From Beijerinckiaceae bacterium (GTDB taxonomy: Bacteria; Pseudomonadota; Alphaproteobacteria; Rhizobiales; Beijerinckiaceae): a DNA stretch of 64,000 nt. Position 1 is the first letter of the stretch. Each line of letters begins with the position of its first letter. The position numbers were made by a program, and so were the translations under genes. Below the pieces are notes generated by a model. The model saw nothing but the letters and a program-made list of their open reading frames with translations, searched no databases and was not told the DNA's origin. The stretch covers positions 62,001 to 126,000 of the forward strand of contig CANGBC010000001.1 of assembly GCA_947452005.1 (NCBI GenBank), given 5' to 3'. Below, piece by piece: positions 35,839-45,502 of the stretch.

Positions 35839-36952
35839 GACGGGCCTCCGCCACATAATCGCGCAGACCATCCACAACCAAGCGATTGGCTTCTTCTGTT
35901 CCAACCGTAATGCGCAAACAATCGGGCAGCCCATAGGCACCCACTGCGCGAACGATGATGCCGCGTGACGTCAGAAATGCATCTGCTGCCGCAGCACTGA
36001 CGCCTGACGATGTCGGAAGATGTACGAGAAGAAAATTTGCCACGCTGGGTGTTACTTCAAGTCCGATCGTCTCAATCTCGGCTGTCATCCACGGGAGCCA
36101 TTTCTCATTATGGGCAATGGCAGCTTCGACATGCGCCACATCTTCAACGGCAGCGATGCCAGCTTCGAGGGCTGCACCATTCACATTAAAGGGGCCCCGG
36201 ATGCGATTGATTGCATCGCAAATATGGGCAGGCGCATACATCCAACCCAGACGAAGATTGGCCAGGCCAAAGATTTTGGAAAATGTACGCGTCATCACGA
36301 CGTTCTCGTTGGTCGCAACCAACTCGATCCCCTCGGCATAATCATTGCGCCGGACGTATTCAGCATAGGCTGCATCAAGCACAAGAATGACATGTTTGGG
36401 CAGCGCGGCATGCAGGCGCTTGACCTCCTCGAAAGGCATGTAAGTGCCAGTCGGATTGTTTGGATTGGCGAGATAAACGATTTTGGTGCGCGGCGTGACG
36501 CAAGCCAGAATCTCATCCGTGCTGGCAGTCAGATTATGCTCTGGCGCAACGACAGGCGTTCCGCCTGCTGACAAAATGGCAATCTTGTAGACAAGAAAAC
36601 CATGCGTTGTGAAAATGCCTTCATCGCCCGGACCAAGATAGGCGAGTGACAAGAGATGCAGCAGATCATCTGATCCATTGCCGCAGACAAGGCGCTCCGG
36701 ATCCAAGCCAAACCGCTTGCCGATGGCTGAACGCAAACGCACGACAGAGCCATCCGGATAAAGATCGAGTTTGGAAGCGAGCGTTGCGAAAGCCTCAATG
36801 GCACGCGGCGAAGCACCCAGCGGCGTCTCATTTGACGACAGTTTGTAGATTTTTTTCGCACCTGGCGCGCCGCTTTTTCCTGGCACGTAAGGATCAATAG
36901 CCAACACGCCAGGGCGCGGGACGGGGCGATCATTGGTTGAGGGGTTAGACAT
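35831..36952 (-). CDS. hisC: Histidinol-phosphate/aromatic aminotransferase
   Basis: A 373-residue fold-I PLP aminotransferase. The [15 protein letters not shown] start, [23 protein letters not shown] and the PLP-lysine segment [19 protein letters not shown] are present. The gene sits between chorismate mutase and tyrC, so in this cell it probably also transaminates prephenate, phenylpyruvate or hydroxyphenylpyruvate; many genomes of this order carry a second hisC elsewhere. Stop and tyrC start overlap. Confidence 0.9.
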   Translation of the reverse strand: MSNPSTNDRPVPRPGVLAIDPYVPGKSGAPGAKKIYKLSSNETPLGASPRAIEAFATLASKLDLYPDGSVVRLRSAIGKRFGLDPERLVCGNGSDDLLHLLSLAYLGPGDEGIFTTHGFLVYKIAILSAGGTPVVAPEHNLTASTDEILACVTPRTKIVYLANPNNPTGTYMPFEEVKRLHAALPKHVILVLDAAYAEYVRRNDYAEGIELVATNENVVMTRTFSKIFGLANLRLGWMYAPAHICDAINRIRGPFNVNGAALEAGIAAVEDVAHVEAAIAHNEKWLPWMTAEIETIGLEVTPSVANFLLVHLPTSSGVSAAAADAFLTSRGIIVRAVGAYGLPDCLRITVGTEEANRLVVDGLRDYVAEARRG

Positions 36953-36986
36953 TCATCAATCCAAATTCATGAGACACGGCGCCAGA

Positions 36987-37850
36987 TCAGCTGGCCGCAT
37001 GACCGTTGAAGGAATACCGCGCGGCATGGCTTCCCACTTCACTGATGCGCGAAGCAGCGGCATTCGCATCTACGAGTGCTGCGTTCACGCCTACGATTCC
37101 GGCCTGCGCTGGCATCGCGACCAGAAGAGAAAGGCCCGTCTCGTCAGCTGCGTTGCCAATGATTTCGCCACCTGCTTTTGCAAAAGCGGCCGGCAGGCCA
37201 TCGCGCCATCGCTCAAGATGCAAGCAGTACAGCACGATCTCGCGCGCAGCCGCATCGGCAAGCGGTTTAGCAATCACGAAGACTGGCATTCCTGCCGGAT
37301 GATCCGGACGCTCCACGAAAGGCAGGCGCGCAATAATTTTCGGCGCGGATGGATCAGACAGACGCGTCCACCAAGGACCGGCTGTGACACCGCCATCAAT
37401 ACGAAACATGCCCAGATCGCCAGAGGACCGTGCGACTGCATCGATCACGCCAGCGGCCCCATGGTGCGTGATATAGGGAACCGTAAAGCCGAAATGAAAG
37501 CGCTCAGCATCGCGCATCGCAGCATCGCCACCCGAAATATCGGCGTGAACGCTGTAGTTGGACTGAACGTATGTGAAGGTCGCAATGATGATGCGCCAGA
37601 TGCCCTCGATCGTATCGAGCGGGAGGGGTCCGCGGTGGCGCTCCGCGAGGCGACGCATCATCTCGGCTTCTCGACCGGGCCGGAAAGCAGAACCCCCACC
37701 CTGTCGAGCTTTGACGGCGATCAATCGGTTGATGATTTCGCCACGCTCCATCAGAAGCCGATGCACGTCAGCATCAATCCGGTCGATGTCGACACGGAGT
37801 TCGCTGAGGATCGCCTGAGGATCCTTGTCGGCGTCAGAATTGGCGGCCAC
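36987..37850 (-). CDS. Chorismate mutase with long C-terminal domain
   Basis: A 287-residue protein. Residues about 12-100 form an AroQ-type chorismate mutase (LRVDIDRIDADVHRLLMERGEIINRLIAVK with the conserved Arg, Asp and Lys). The remaining 185 residues form a separate domain that in homologues replaces the prephenate dehydratase and ACT domains of PheA; canonical dehydratase motifs such as TRF are not visible, so its job is unclear. GTG start at 37850 with a weak ribosome site. It leads the aromatic cluster with hisC 34 bases downstream. Confidence 0.85.
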   Translation of the reverse strand: MAANSDADKDPQAILSELRVDIDRIDADVHRLLMERGEIINRLIAVKARQGGGSAFRPGREAEMMRRLAERHRGPLPLDTIEGIWRIIIATFTYVQSNYSVHADISGGDAAMRDAERFHFGFTVPYITHHGAAGVIDAVARSSGDLGMFRIDGGVTAGPWWTRLSDPSAPKIIARLPFVERPDHPAGMPVFVIAKPLADAAAREIVLYCLHLERWRDGLPAAFAKAGGEIIGNAADETGLSLLVAMPAQAGIVGVNAALVDANAAASRISEVGSHAARYSFNGHAAS

Positions 37851-37948
37851 GGACGAGGTCTCGCTGGAACGGGAACGAGCGCCTGTCTTACTGGCGAGCG
37901 CCCCTCAATGCAAAGGAAACTACCCGCGAAAGCGTGCCGTCGGACAGC

Positions 37949-37976
37949 TTGACTTGCCTCAGAGCGGATCATAACA
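37949..37976 (+). promoter_or_regulatory. Candidate promoter for metX
   Basis: TTGACT (37949-37954) and ATAACA (37971-37976) with a 16-base spacer, 49 bases before the metX start. A small hairpin CGAACG/CGTTCG follows at 37978-37992. No SAM riboswitch pattern was recognised in this 175-base gap. Confidence 0.4.
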
Positions 37977-38025
37977 CCGAACGAGGCGTTCGAAATAGCG
38001 GACGGAAGGTTCGGAGTTAAGGTCT

Positions 38026-39219
38026 GTGACGGAGATTGATCCTCTGAAGGCGGGTCACGCCGCGCGGCGCGAGGCCGATGCGCCGCACAGCCTCGTGCTT
38101 CGCTTGCCTGCTGACCGGCCCTTGATGATGGACGCCGGCGTCGCGCTAGCGCCCCTGACGATCGCCTATCAAACCTACGGCACGCTGAACGCCGACAAAA
38201 CCAACGCCATTCTCGTCTGCCATGCGCTGACTGGTGACCAGCATGTTGCCAATACGCACCCTCTGACCGGCAAGCCCGGCTGGTGGGAAATTATGGTCGG
38301 CCCCGGCAAACCCATCGATACCGATCGGTATTTCGTGATTTGCTCCAACGTGCTCGGCGGCTGTCTCGGGACAACTGGACCCGCCACGACCAATCCGGCC
38401 ACTGGCATGCCCTATGGTCTTGATATGCCGATGGTCACAATCCGCGACATGGTGCGCGCACAGGCCCTCTTGGTCGACCAGCTGGGCATCGGAAAACTGT
38501 TTTGTGTGATCGGCGGCTCAATGGGGGGCATGCAGGTCTTGCAATGGGCGGCGATCTATCCCGAGCGCGTCTTCTGCGCGATCCCGATTGCGACGGCACC
38601 ACGCCATTCATCGCAAAACATCGCTTTCAATGAAGTTGGACGCCAGGCTGTAATGGCCGATCCGGAATGGGCGGGCGGGCGATACTTCGAACTCGGCAAA
38701 AGCCCGACCAAAGGCCTCGCCGTTGCGCGCATGGCTGCGCATATTACCTACCTCTCAGATGAAGCCCTGCACCGGAAGTTTGGACGCAAACTGCAGAACA
38801 AGACAGCGCCCACTTTCTCCTTCGATGCTGACTTTCAAATTGAGAGCTATCTTCGCCATCAAGGCTCCACCTTCGTCGAGCGGTTTGACGCCAACACCTA
38901 TCTTTATCTGACGCGTGCCATGGATTATTTCGATCTCGCAGAAGATTACGATGGGTCACTGGCACGCGCTTTTAAAGATACAAAAACACGCTTTTGTATC
39001 GTGTCATTCACCTCCGATTGGCTCTTCCCGACATCGGCCTCGCGCTCGATTGTTCATGCGCTCAATGCCAATAGCGCATCGGTCTCCTTTGTTGAGATCG
39101 ACACAGACAAGGGCCACGACGCCTTCCTGCTTGATGTGCCAGACATGCTGGCAACCACGTCAGGCTTTATCGAAAGCTCAGCGCGGGCCTTTGGATTAAA
39201 GGAGGCAAAAAGCGCATGA
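38026..39219 (+). CDS. metX: Homoserine O-acetyltransferase
   Basis: A 397-residue alpha/beta-hydrolase-fold enzyme that acylates homoserine in methionine synthesis. The nucleophile elbow is GGSMGGMQ with Ser165. The acid is in SFTSDWLFP and the histidine in KGHDAFLL near the C-terminus. [10 protein letters not shown] and CNVLGG-type blocks agree with MetX. Acetyl versus succinyl donor cannot be decided from family alone. The GTG start has a weak AAGG site. It overlaps metW by 4 bases and is divergent from the aromatic cluster. Confidence 0.93.
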   Translation: MTEIDPLKAGHAARREADAPHSLVLRLPADRPLMMDAGVALAPLTIAYQTYGTLNADKTNAILVCHALTGDQHVANTHPLTGKPGWWEIMVGPGKPIDTDRYFVICSNVLGGCLGTTGPATTNPATGMPYGLDMPMVTIRDMVRAQALLVDQLGIGKLFCVIGGSMGGMQVLQWAAIYPERVFCAIPIATAPRHSSQNIAFNEVGRQAVMADPEWAGGRYFELGKSPTKGLAVARMAAHITYLSDEALHRKFGRKLQNKTAPTFSFDADFQIESYLRHQGSTFVERFDANTYLYLTRAMDYFDLAEDYDGSLARAFKDTKTRFCIVSFTSDWLFPTSASRSIVHALNANSASVSFVEIDTDKGHDAFLLDVPDMLATTSGFIESSARAFGLKEAKSA

Positions 39220-39854
39220 CCAATGCGACGCAATATTTTGCAGCCGATTCAGCGCGTATCGATTTGCTCGTTGTCAAAGATATGGTTGCGGCCAATACGC
39301 GTGTGCTCGATATTGGGTGCGGAGATGGCACGCTCTTGCGCATGCTCGCCGAAGAGCGGGGCGTCGATGCGCGCGGCATGGAATTATCACAGCGAGGCGT
39401 GAATGATTGCGTCGCTAAAGGGCTTTCTGTCATTCAGGGCGATGCCGATACGGACCTGGCTGATTATCCAGACGACAGTTTTGACTATGTGATTCTGTCG
39501 CAAACGCTGCAGGCGACACGCAATCCGCGACGTGTTCTTGAGCAGATGTTGCGCATAGGCAAACGCGCAATCGTATCATTTCCGAATTTTGGTCACTGGA
39601 GCATTCGTTTGCAAATCATGTTTGCAGGTCGGATGCCGATCACTGAAAATCTGCCGCTGGCTTGGTATGAAACACCCAATATCCATTTCTGCACGATCCG
39701 CGACTTTGTCGCTTTGGTCGATGAAGTGGATGCTCAGATTGATCGCGCTGTCGCTCTTGATCCATCAGGGGCGCCCATGCGAGTGAACGCTCCCTGGTGG
39801 GTCTGGAATCTCTTTGGTGAACAGGCCGTCTTTCTTTTGGAACGAAGGGCCTGA
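39216..39854 (+). CDS. metW: Methionine biosynthesis protein MetW
   Basis: A 212-residue SAM-methyltransferase-fold protein that in many Proteobacteria is required with MetX for homoserine acylation. [20 protein letters not shown] is the SAM-binding glycine loop at about residues 29-48, and the [18 protein letters not shown] and [13 protein letters not shown] blocks are MetW hallmarks. The ATG overlaps the metX stop (ATGA). It converges directly on ppa. Confidence 0.94.
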   Translation: MTNATQYFAADSARIDLLVVKDMVAANTRVLDIGCGDGTLLRMLAEERGVDARGMELSQRGVNDCVAKGLSVIQGDADTDLADYPDDSFDYVILSQTLQATRNPRRVLEQMLRIGKRAIVSFPNFGHWSIRLQIMFAGRMPITENLPLAWYETPNIHFCTIRDFVALVDEVDAQIDRAVALDPSGAPMRVNAPWWVWNLFGEQAVFLLERRA

Positions 39855-40394
39855 TCAGCCCTTCTTTTCCGCCTTTGCGCGCTCGATGCCCTTGGTGATG
39901 ATTGCATGCGCTTCGGCCGCATCACCCCAACGCAGAACCTTCACCCACTTGCTCTTTTCAAGATCTTTGTAATGCGTGAAGAAATGCTCGATCTGTTCGA
40001 GGGTAATGCTCGGAAGATCCGTATAATTTTGCACGTTGTCATAACGGCGCGTCAGCTTCGCTGAGGGCACAGCCAGCAACTTTTCGTCGCCGCCCGCTTC
40101 GTCTTCCATCAACAGCACGCCCACGATGCGGCAGCTCATGATCGCGCCGGGAATGATCTCACGCGTATTGGCAACAATCACATCGCAAGGATCGCCATCG
40201 TCGGACAAAGTATGAGGAATGAAGCCGTAATTTCCTGGATAGCGCATGGCTGTATAGAGGAATCGATCCACCACCAGCGCACCGGCTTCTTTATCCATCT
40301 CATATTTGATGGGCTCGCCACCGATTGGCACTTCGATCACGACATTGACCTCAGCCGGGGGATTGTTGCCGATAGAGACTGCTTCGAGACGCAT
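39855..40394 (-). CDS. ppa: Inorganic pyrophosphatase
   Basis: A 179-residue family-I pyrophosphatase that hydrolyses PPi to two phosphates in the cytoplasm. The signature DGDPCDVIV with its metal-binding Asp residues is near residue 66. [15 protein letters not shown] and [15 protein letters not shown] precede it. Length is normal for the family. The start at 40394 is followed (upstream in transcription) by an almost 200-base region with palindromes and then the tRNA gene. Confidence 0.96.
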   Translation of the reverse strand: MRLEAVSIGNNPPAEVNVVIEVPIGGEPIKYEMDKEAGALVVDRFLYTAMRYPGNYGFIPHTLSDDGDPCDVIVANTREIIPGAIMSCRIVGVLLMEDEAGGDEKLLAVPSAKLTRRYDNVQNYTDLPSITLEQIEHFFTHYKDLEKSKWVKVLRWGDAAEAHAIITKGIERAKAEKKG

Positions 40395-40463
40395 GAAAGA
40401 CCTGCTTTTGTTCCGTCAGATGAGCCTCTGATAGGCGCAGCCGGGACGCGGAGCAACCCAGAC

Positions 40464-40516
40464 TTTGATGCAAGATCAGCCGCACCTGGCTAAGCAAAGC
40501 TTCCCCAAGCTTGGGG
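40464..40516. other. Intergenic motif and 14-bp palindrome between ppa and tRNA-Gly
   Basis: TTTGATGCAAGAT (40464-40476) is followed by the perfect palindrome CCCCAAGCTTGGGG (40503-40516) and then a weaker CTC...GAG hairpin. This mirrors the element at 14024-14063. It could be an operator, a small hairpin or an intergenic repeat. Confidence 0.4.
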
Positions 40517-40591
40517 GGCTCCCGCTTTCGCGAGAGGCCAATCATAAGAATGATTTTGGCATGAAGCGCATGGGGTTGGCGCTTAATTTGG

Positions 40592-40663
40592 AGCGGGCGA
40601 AGGGATTCGAACCCTCGACCCCAACCTTGGCAAGGTTGTGCTCTACCCCTGAGCTACACCCGC
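40592..40663 (-). tRNA. tRNA-Gly, anticodon GCC
   Basis: Read on the minus strand, a full cloverleaf forms. The acceptor stem GCGGGTG pairs with CGCCCGC (one G-T pair). The D arm is AGCTCAGGGGTAGAGC. The anticodon arm has the loop TTGCCAA, giving anticodon GCC. The T arm contains GGTTCGAATCC. CCA is not encoded. It is isolated, with no other RNA gene nearby. Confidence 0.96.
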
Positions 40664-40876
40664 ATCCGTCCCGGCAATGCCGGTAGGCGCGCTATATGCC
40701 GCATTCCCATCGCGATTGCAACCGCAACCTCACTGAAAAGCAAAAAGAGCCTTTTTGGGGCCGATCTCGCTAAAAACTGCACGCTCGCCCGGTTGCAGAG
40801 CGAGGTTCTTTGCCCCATTTGAGGAAGACGCAGGCAGCACAGCACAAGACGCCGCCAAGGACGCTAAGAGGTTTTC

Positions 40877-41782
40877 ATGTTCGGCCAGACAAATGAGGCA
40901 GCACCGGAAGGCTCCAATGAGCTGATTAAGGACACGACCACAGCGGGATTCCGCGAGGACGTCCTTGCGGAATCCATGCGCCAGCCTGTCCTCGTCGACT
41001 TTTGGGCGCCCTGGTGCGGCCCCTGCAAACAAATGACCCCCGTGATTGAGATGGCCATCAAGGCTGCGGGTGGCAAGGTCAAGCTTGTCAAAATGAACAT
41101 CGACGAGCATCCCCAAATTGCTGGTCAGCTCGGTATTAAATCGATCCCTGCCGTGATCGCGTTCCAAAACGGTCGCCCGATGGACGGTTTTACGGGCGCT
41201 TTGCCTGAAAGCGAAATCCGTAATTTCATCGAGCGGATCGTTGGCCCTGTCGAAGGAGAGCTGGACAGTGTTCTGGCCTCTGCGGACGCTGCTGCCGAAG
41301 AAGGGCAATACGAAGAGGCGGCGGAAATTTTCTCCGCAGTCCTGCAAGAAGATCCTACGCATATCGCTGCTGGTGCGGGCTTGGCGCGCGCACTCGTTCA
41401 TCTGGGACGCGCTGCAGATGCCAATCAGGTCCTTGCTTCACTTCCAAAAGAAAGTGCGAAAGATCCCGGCATTCAGGCTGTTCAGGCAACGATTGATCTC
41501 GCGATGCAGGCAGCCGAACTCGGCGATGTCGGAGAATTTGAGCGCAAGATTGCCGCTAACCCCGACGATCATGACGCTCGCTTTGATCTGGCAATTGCAC
41601 TCAACGCACGTGGCGAACGTGCCACCGCCGCTGATGCTCTGCTCTACATCATCAAAAAACAGAAAGACTGGCAGGACGGCAAAGCGCGCCAACAATTACT
41701 TCAATTCTTTGAAGCATGGGGCGCGATGGAACCAGACACACTGGATGCCCGCCGTAAACTCTCCACTCTCCTCTTCTCCTGA
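40877..41782 (+). CDS. cnoX: CnoX-like thioredoxin-domain co-chaperone
   Basis: A 301-residue protein with an N-terminal thioredoxin domain (about residues 15-125) and a C-terminal TPR-like helical region, the layout of CnoX (YbbN). CnoX holds oxidised unfolding proteins for DnaK and GroEL. The active site WAPWCGPC keeps both cysteines (47 and 50), unlike the E. coli protein, so a redox function is expected. The ATG at 40877 has AAGAGG upstream. The LON-domain gene starts 11 bases after its stop and a Trm112 gene comes next. Confidence 0.92.
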   Translation: MFGQTNEAAPEGSNELIKDTTTAGFREDVLAESMRQPVLVDFWAPWCGPCKQMTPVIEMAIKAAGGKVKLVKMNIDEHPQIAGQLGIKSIPAVIAFQNGRPMDGFTGALPESEIRNFIERIVGPVEGELDSVLASADAAAEEGQYEEAAEIFSAVLQEDPTHIAAGAGLARALVHLGRAADANQVLASLPKESAKDPGIQAVQATIDLAMQAAELGDVGEFERKIAANPDDHDARFDLAIALNARGERATAADALLYIIKKQKDWQDGKARQQLLQFFEAWGAMEPDTLDARRKLSTLLFS

Positions 41783-41793
41783 AGGCGCCAAAA

Positions 41794-42456
41794 ATGGGCA
41801 TCAACAATCCCCCGGATCGTCCTGATGCATTGCCGATGGTTGTGCCAGTGTTTCCGCTGGCTTCCGTTTTGCTTCTGCCACGTGGTGAATTACCGCTGAA
41901 TATTTTTGAGCCGCGCTATCTTTCAATGATTGAAGATGCGTTGCGAAACGATCGTATGATCGGAATTATTCAACCACGAGAGGAAGCAGCTGGTCTGAAC
42001 CCGCCCATCTGCGACGTCGGATGCCTCGGTAAAATCACACAATTTGCGGAGACCGGCGATGGTCGCTTGATGTTGAGCCTCACCGGCATTGCACGGTTCA
42101 ACATCATTGAAGAGCTGTCAGTCGTGACGCCCTATCGCCAGTGCGCTGTATCGTATGACGCATTCAGCGGCGACCTGATCCGGGACTTGGGTGAAAATGA
42201 GGTGAACCGTGCGGCCATCCTTCAGGCCTTGCGCGATTTCGCTGGTGCCAACCGATTGAAGATTGATTGGAAGAGCATTGAACAGACGCCTAATGAGGCT
42301 TTGGTCAATGCACTCGCCATGATGAGCCCATTTGGTCCGCAGGAAAAGCAAGCTTTGTTAGAAGCCAAAACCCTGGCTGACCGTGCAGACGTGCTCGTGG
42401 CTATCACAGAGATAGAATTGGCACGCGGGAATGGTCCAAGCACCAGCCTGCAATAG
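41794..42456 (+). CDS. LON substrate-binding domain protein
   Basis: A 220-residue cytoplasmic protein made only of the Lon N-terminal (PUA-like) domain. VVPVFPLASVLLLPRGELPLNIFEPRYLSMIEDAL is the classic domain start; GCLGKITQFAETGDGRLMLSLTGIARF follows. There is no AAA or protease domain. Such stand-alone proteins are common in Alphaproteobacteria between cnoX and trm112; their substrate is unknown. Adaptor or sensor use with a protease is inference. Confidence 0.9.
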   Translation: MGINNPPDRPDALPMVVPVFPLASVLLLPRGELPLNIFEPRYLSMIEDALRNDRMIGIIQPREEAAGLNPPICDVGCLGKITQFAETGDGRLMLSLTGIARFNIIEELSVVTPYRQCAVSYDAFSGDLIRDLGENEVNRAAILQALRDFAGANRLKIDWKSIEQTPNEALVNALAMMSPFGPQEKQALLEAKTLADRADVLVAITEIELARGNGPSTSLQ

Positions 42457-42463
42457 GTGACTT

Positions 42464-42679
42464 ATGTCCAAGACTGAGGACAGAAATGTTCCGTATGGGA
42501 ATCATTCCATCATTGATCCGCGCTTGCTCGAAGTGCTGGTGTGCCCGTTGAGCAAAACCGTTCTTGAATATGATCGCGAAAAGCAGGAGCTGATTTCCCG
42601 GGCCGCACGTCTCGCATTCCCAATCCGTGATGGCATTCCCATCATGGTTCTGGATGAAGCCCGTACGCTGGAATTTTAA
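42464..42679 (+). CDS. Trm112-family small protein
   Basis: A 71-residue protein with the Trm112/YcaR fold: [19 protein letters not shown], an [21 protein letters not shown] core and a short acidic tail. Relatives activate or stabilise methyltransferases; in bacteria the partner is usually unknown. Only one cysteine of the zinc site is seen. The ATG has AGGTGAC upstream and follows the LON gene by 7 bases. Confidence 0.9.
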   Translation: MSKTEDRNVPYGNHSIIDPRLLEVLVCPLSKTVLEYDREKQELISRAARLAFPIRDGIPIMVLDEARTLEF

Positions 42680-42682
42680 AAT

Positions 42683-43891
42683 TTAAGGCAACCGCCCCAA
42701 CAGCAAACTTGGGACATGACCCTGAAGGCCTGCGGCATCTCGAATAAGCCGCCGCTTTAGCCCCGGCATACGATCGACGACGCCAAGTCCCAAATCACGC
42801 AACAGTCGCAGTGGCGCCAGATCATTGGCGAAAAGTGTATGCAGCCCGTGTGTCGTTGCAACCATACTGGCTGTGTCGAAAAAACGTGCGCTTTGATAAG
42901 CTTCCAGCGCGTTGGCGTCGCCCGGATCAAGGCCTAAACGAATCTGCCCAGCAAGCGCTTCGACCAGCGCTGCTATATCGCGGAAACCGAGGTTCAATCC
43001 CTGCCCTGCCAAGGGGTGAACGAGATGTGCTGCATCTCCAACCAACGCAATACGCCGTGCAATAAAAGATCTCGCAATATGGACACGCAGCGGAAATTCA
43101 GCAGGCCCATCCTCAATCGTGAACTTGCCAAGGGCATATCCAAAACGGCGCTCAACCTGTTCCAAAAAGTCATCTGGTGAGAGGCTTAAAAAGCCGGCCA
43201 CATCTTCCCGATATTCCGTCCAGACAATCGACGAATGCTTGCCTGCCAAAGGCAGCATGGCGAAAGGGCCTGGCGGCAGAAAGTGCTGAATAGCTTCGCC
43301 ATGATGATCTTCTTCATGCGCAAGAGTCGCTACAATGGCTGACCGTTTATAATCATGCGCCACGATCTCGATCCCAGCCGAACGACGGACTTGTGATTTC
43401 ACGCCGTCTGCACCGATAACGAGGCGGGCTTTTTGCGTGCTCCCGTCAGCCAAGCGCAATTCGACACATCGCGTTCCCGGAATGAGCCGCTTGACGGATG
43501 TCGTCAAAATATCGATGGCGCTATTTCGAATTTTCTTTTCGAGCGCTTGCAAGACATCGCGATTGCGTATCATGAACGAAAAGGGTTCACCGCTCTCCAG
43601 TGGCTCATCGAATTGCAGATAAAGCGCACGCACGGCATCGTTGCGACGAGAATCCGTGACTTTCAAACTCTGCATCGGGCCAGCGAGATTGGCGATCTGT
43701 GGCCAAATACCAATCGCATCAAGCAAATTGACGGAGCCGGCTGCAAGCGCAGACACGCGTACATTGGCCTCTCGCATCCCAAAAGCCGGATCAATCACAG
43801 CGATCTTCAGGGCCTCGCCAAATGTTTCGCGAAGCGCAAGCGCTGTTGAAAGCCCAGTTATGCCACCGCCTGAAACCAGAATGTCGTACAC
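42683..43891 (-). CDS. UbiH/UbiF/Coq6-type FAD monooxygenase
   Basis: A 402-residue flavoprotein hydroxylase of the ubiquinone-biosynthesis type. The FAD fold starts at the N-terminus (YDILVSGGGITGLSTALAL). The DG motif is RLVIGADGVKSQVR, and the second FAD motif is ALVGDAAHLVHPLAGQGLNLGF. It probably hydroxylates a ring position of the ubiquinone precursor; which position is not decidable. A GTG at 43891 with GGGAG 8 bases upstream is preferred. The reading extends to 43927 with ATG at 43918. It is divergent from tesB. Confidence 0.85.
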   Translation of the reverse strand: MYDILVSGGGITGLSTALALRETFGEALKIAVIDPAFGMREANVRVSALAAGSVNLLDAIGIWPQIANLAGPMQSLKVTDSRRNDAVRALYLQFDEPLESGEPFSFMIRNRDVLQALEKKIRNSAIDILTTSVKRLIPGTRCVELRLADGSTQKARLVIGADGVKSQVRRSAGIEIVAHDYKRSAIVATLAHEEDHHGEAIQHFLPPGPFAMLPLAGKHSSIVWTEYREDVAGFLSLSPDDFLEQVERRFGYALGKFTIEDGPAEFPLRVHIARSFIARRIALVGDAAHLVHPLAGQGLNLGFRDIAALVEALAGQIRLGLDPGDANALEAYQSARFFDTASMVATTHGLHTLFANDLAPLRLLRDLGLGVVDRMPGLKRRLIRDAAGLQGHVPSLLLGRLP

Positions 43892-43997
43892 GCACGCGCT
43901 CCCGAAACCCGACGGCATTGATAGCACTTGGGGGACCGCAGGTCATTGCTCTTCAAGCAGACTTGACGCGAAGCCTGGCATTGATTCAGGTGATCGC

Positions 43998-44867
43998 ATG
44001 TCAACAGCTCTGTCCGATCTCCTCATGCGGCTCGACCTTGAACAGGTGGAGACAGATGTCTTTATGGGAACAAGTCCCCAGAGTGGGCTGATGCGCGTCT
44101 TCGGCGGACTCGTCGTTTCGCAGGCGCTCGTGGCCGCGAGCCGCACCGTTCTGGGTCGCTCGCCCCATTCATTGCATAGCTATTTCCTGCTGCCCGGCGA
44201 CCCGGCCCAGCCAATTCGCTACGAGGTTGAGCGGCTCCGTGATGGGGGCAGTTTCGGCGCGCGCCGTTGTGTCGCCAAGCAGGGCGACCGAACCATTTTC
44301 ATCATGACCGCCTCTTTCCACATTGAGGAACGCGGGCTGGATTATGCTCCCATAATGCCCGACGCTCCCGCCCCCGAAGGACTTCCCAGCATCGAGGCGC
44401 TCGCTGCGGCCTTGGGCCAAACCTTGCCTGAAGGCGTCCAGCGCTATCTGCAACGGGATCGCCCCATCGAGTTGCGACTGGTCGATCCGAGCCGTTTTGC
44501 CCCACGCGCAGCGGACGCTCCGCGTCGGACGGGTCAGCGGATCTGGATGCGGGCCAAGGGCGCCCTGCCCGACGACCCAAGCGTACATCAAGCAATTCTA
44601 GCCTATCTGTCAGATATGACGCTGCTCGATACGTCTCTGGTTCCTCATGATCGGTCGGTCTTTGATGGTGCCATGCAGGTGGCGAGCTTGGACCATTCCA
44701 TTTGGTTTCATCGCCCGTTCCGGGCCGACGACTGGATGCTCTACGACGAGGAGGCCGTCAGTACGCAGAGTGCGCGCGGCCTTTGCCGCGGCAGTCTCTA
44801 CTCTGCGTCCGGCAGCCTGATCGCGACTGTGATGCAGGAAGGACTGATCAGGCCGAAGGCAAAGTGA
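43998..44867 (+). CDS. tesB: Acyl-CoA thioesterase II
   Basis: A 289-residue double-hotdog thioesterase that hydrolyses medium- to long-chain acyl-CoA. VFGGLVVSQALVAASRTV lies near residue 35. The FRADDWMLYDEEAVSTQSARGL block near 240 carries the catalytic Asp region, and GLCRGSLYSASGSLIATVMQEGLIR is the typical end. Length matches E. coli TesB. The frame is open far upstream (43641), but the ATG at 43998 with AGGTGAT agrees with homologues. Confidence 0.93.
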   Translation: MSTALSDLLMRLDLEQVETDVFMGTSPQSGLMRVFGGLVVSQALVAASRTVLGRSPHSLHSYFLLPGDPAQPIRYEVERLRDGGSFGARRCVAKQGDRTIFIMTASFHIEERGLDYAPIMPDAPAPEGLPSIEALAAALGQTLPEGVQRYLQRDRPIELRLVDPSRFAPRAADAPRRTGQRIWMRAKGALPDDPSVHQAILAYLSDMTLLDTSLVPHDRSVFDGAMQVASLDHSIWFHRPFRADDWMLYDEEAVSTQSARGLCRGSLYSASGSLIATVMQEGLIRPKAK

Positions 44868-44870
44868 TTC

Positions 44871-44933
44871 ATATGCTTCTATTTTATGCATATTGCTGAG
44901 GCTTATTGCACACTTAATAAGCACGCCTGTGCA
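44871..44933. promoter_or_regulatory. Inverted repeats and candidate NtrC half-sites before glnK
   Basis: ATATGC (44871-44876) pairs with GCATAT (44888-44893), and GCTTATT (44901-44907) with AATAAGC (44916-44922). TGCAC at 44907-44911 and GTGCA at 44929-44933 resemble NtrC half-sites but are not at the canonical spacing. They lie about 70-100 bases upstream of the sigma-54 candidate, where an activator would bind. Confidence 0.35.
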
Positions 44934-45003
44934 GATAATACCCTTCGTTTTCAAAGAAATCCGATTCTGAGCGTGATTCCGGTCTGGAATCTTCGATTCG
45001 CAC

Positions 45004-45020
45004 TTGGCACGCCGCTTGAA
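45004..45020 (+). promoter_or_regulatory. Candidate sigma-54 promoter for glnK-amtB
   Basis: TTGGCACGCCGCTTGAA matches the -24/-12 consensus TGGCAC-N5-TTGCA except that the -12 GC is GA. It lies 116 bases before glnK. NtrC and sigma-54 control of glnK-amtB is well known in Proteobacteria, which supports the reading. Confidence 0.6.
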
Positions 45021-45099
45021 TTGCAAATCTGCAGCTGAGGAGCGTTTGGAAGCAGATTGCACCTAGGCCAGGATCAAGCCGGCAAGTGGCGTCACGTGA

Positions 45100-45474
<375 letters not shown>

Positions 45475-45502
45475 CGTCCCATCGATTCCTCAGGAGAACG
45501 AA

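Noticed and set aside
36933-37952. Open reading frame of 339 codons on the plus strand across the chorismate mutase gene
   Set aside because: It is entirely antisense to a gene with clear family motifs, and its translation shows no recognisable domain; long antisense frames are expected in this codon usage.
37851-38025. SAM riboswitch upstream of metX
   Set aside because: Methionine genes of this order sometimes have one, but I could not find its conserved segments or pseudoknot in this 175-base gap.
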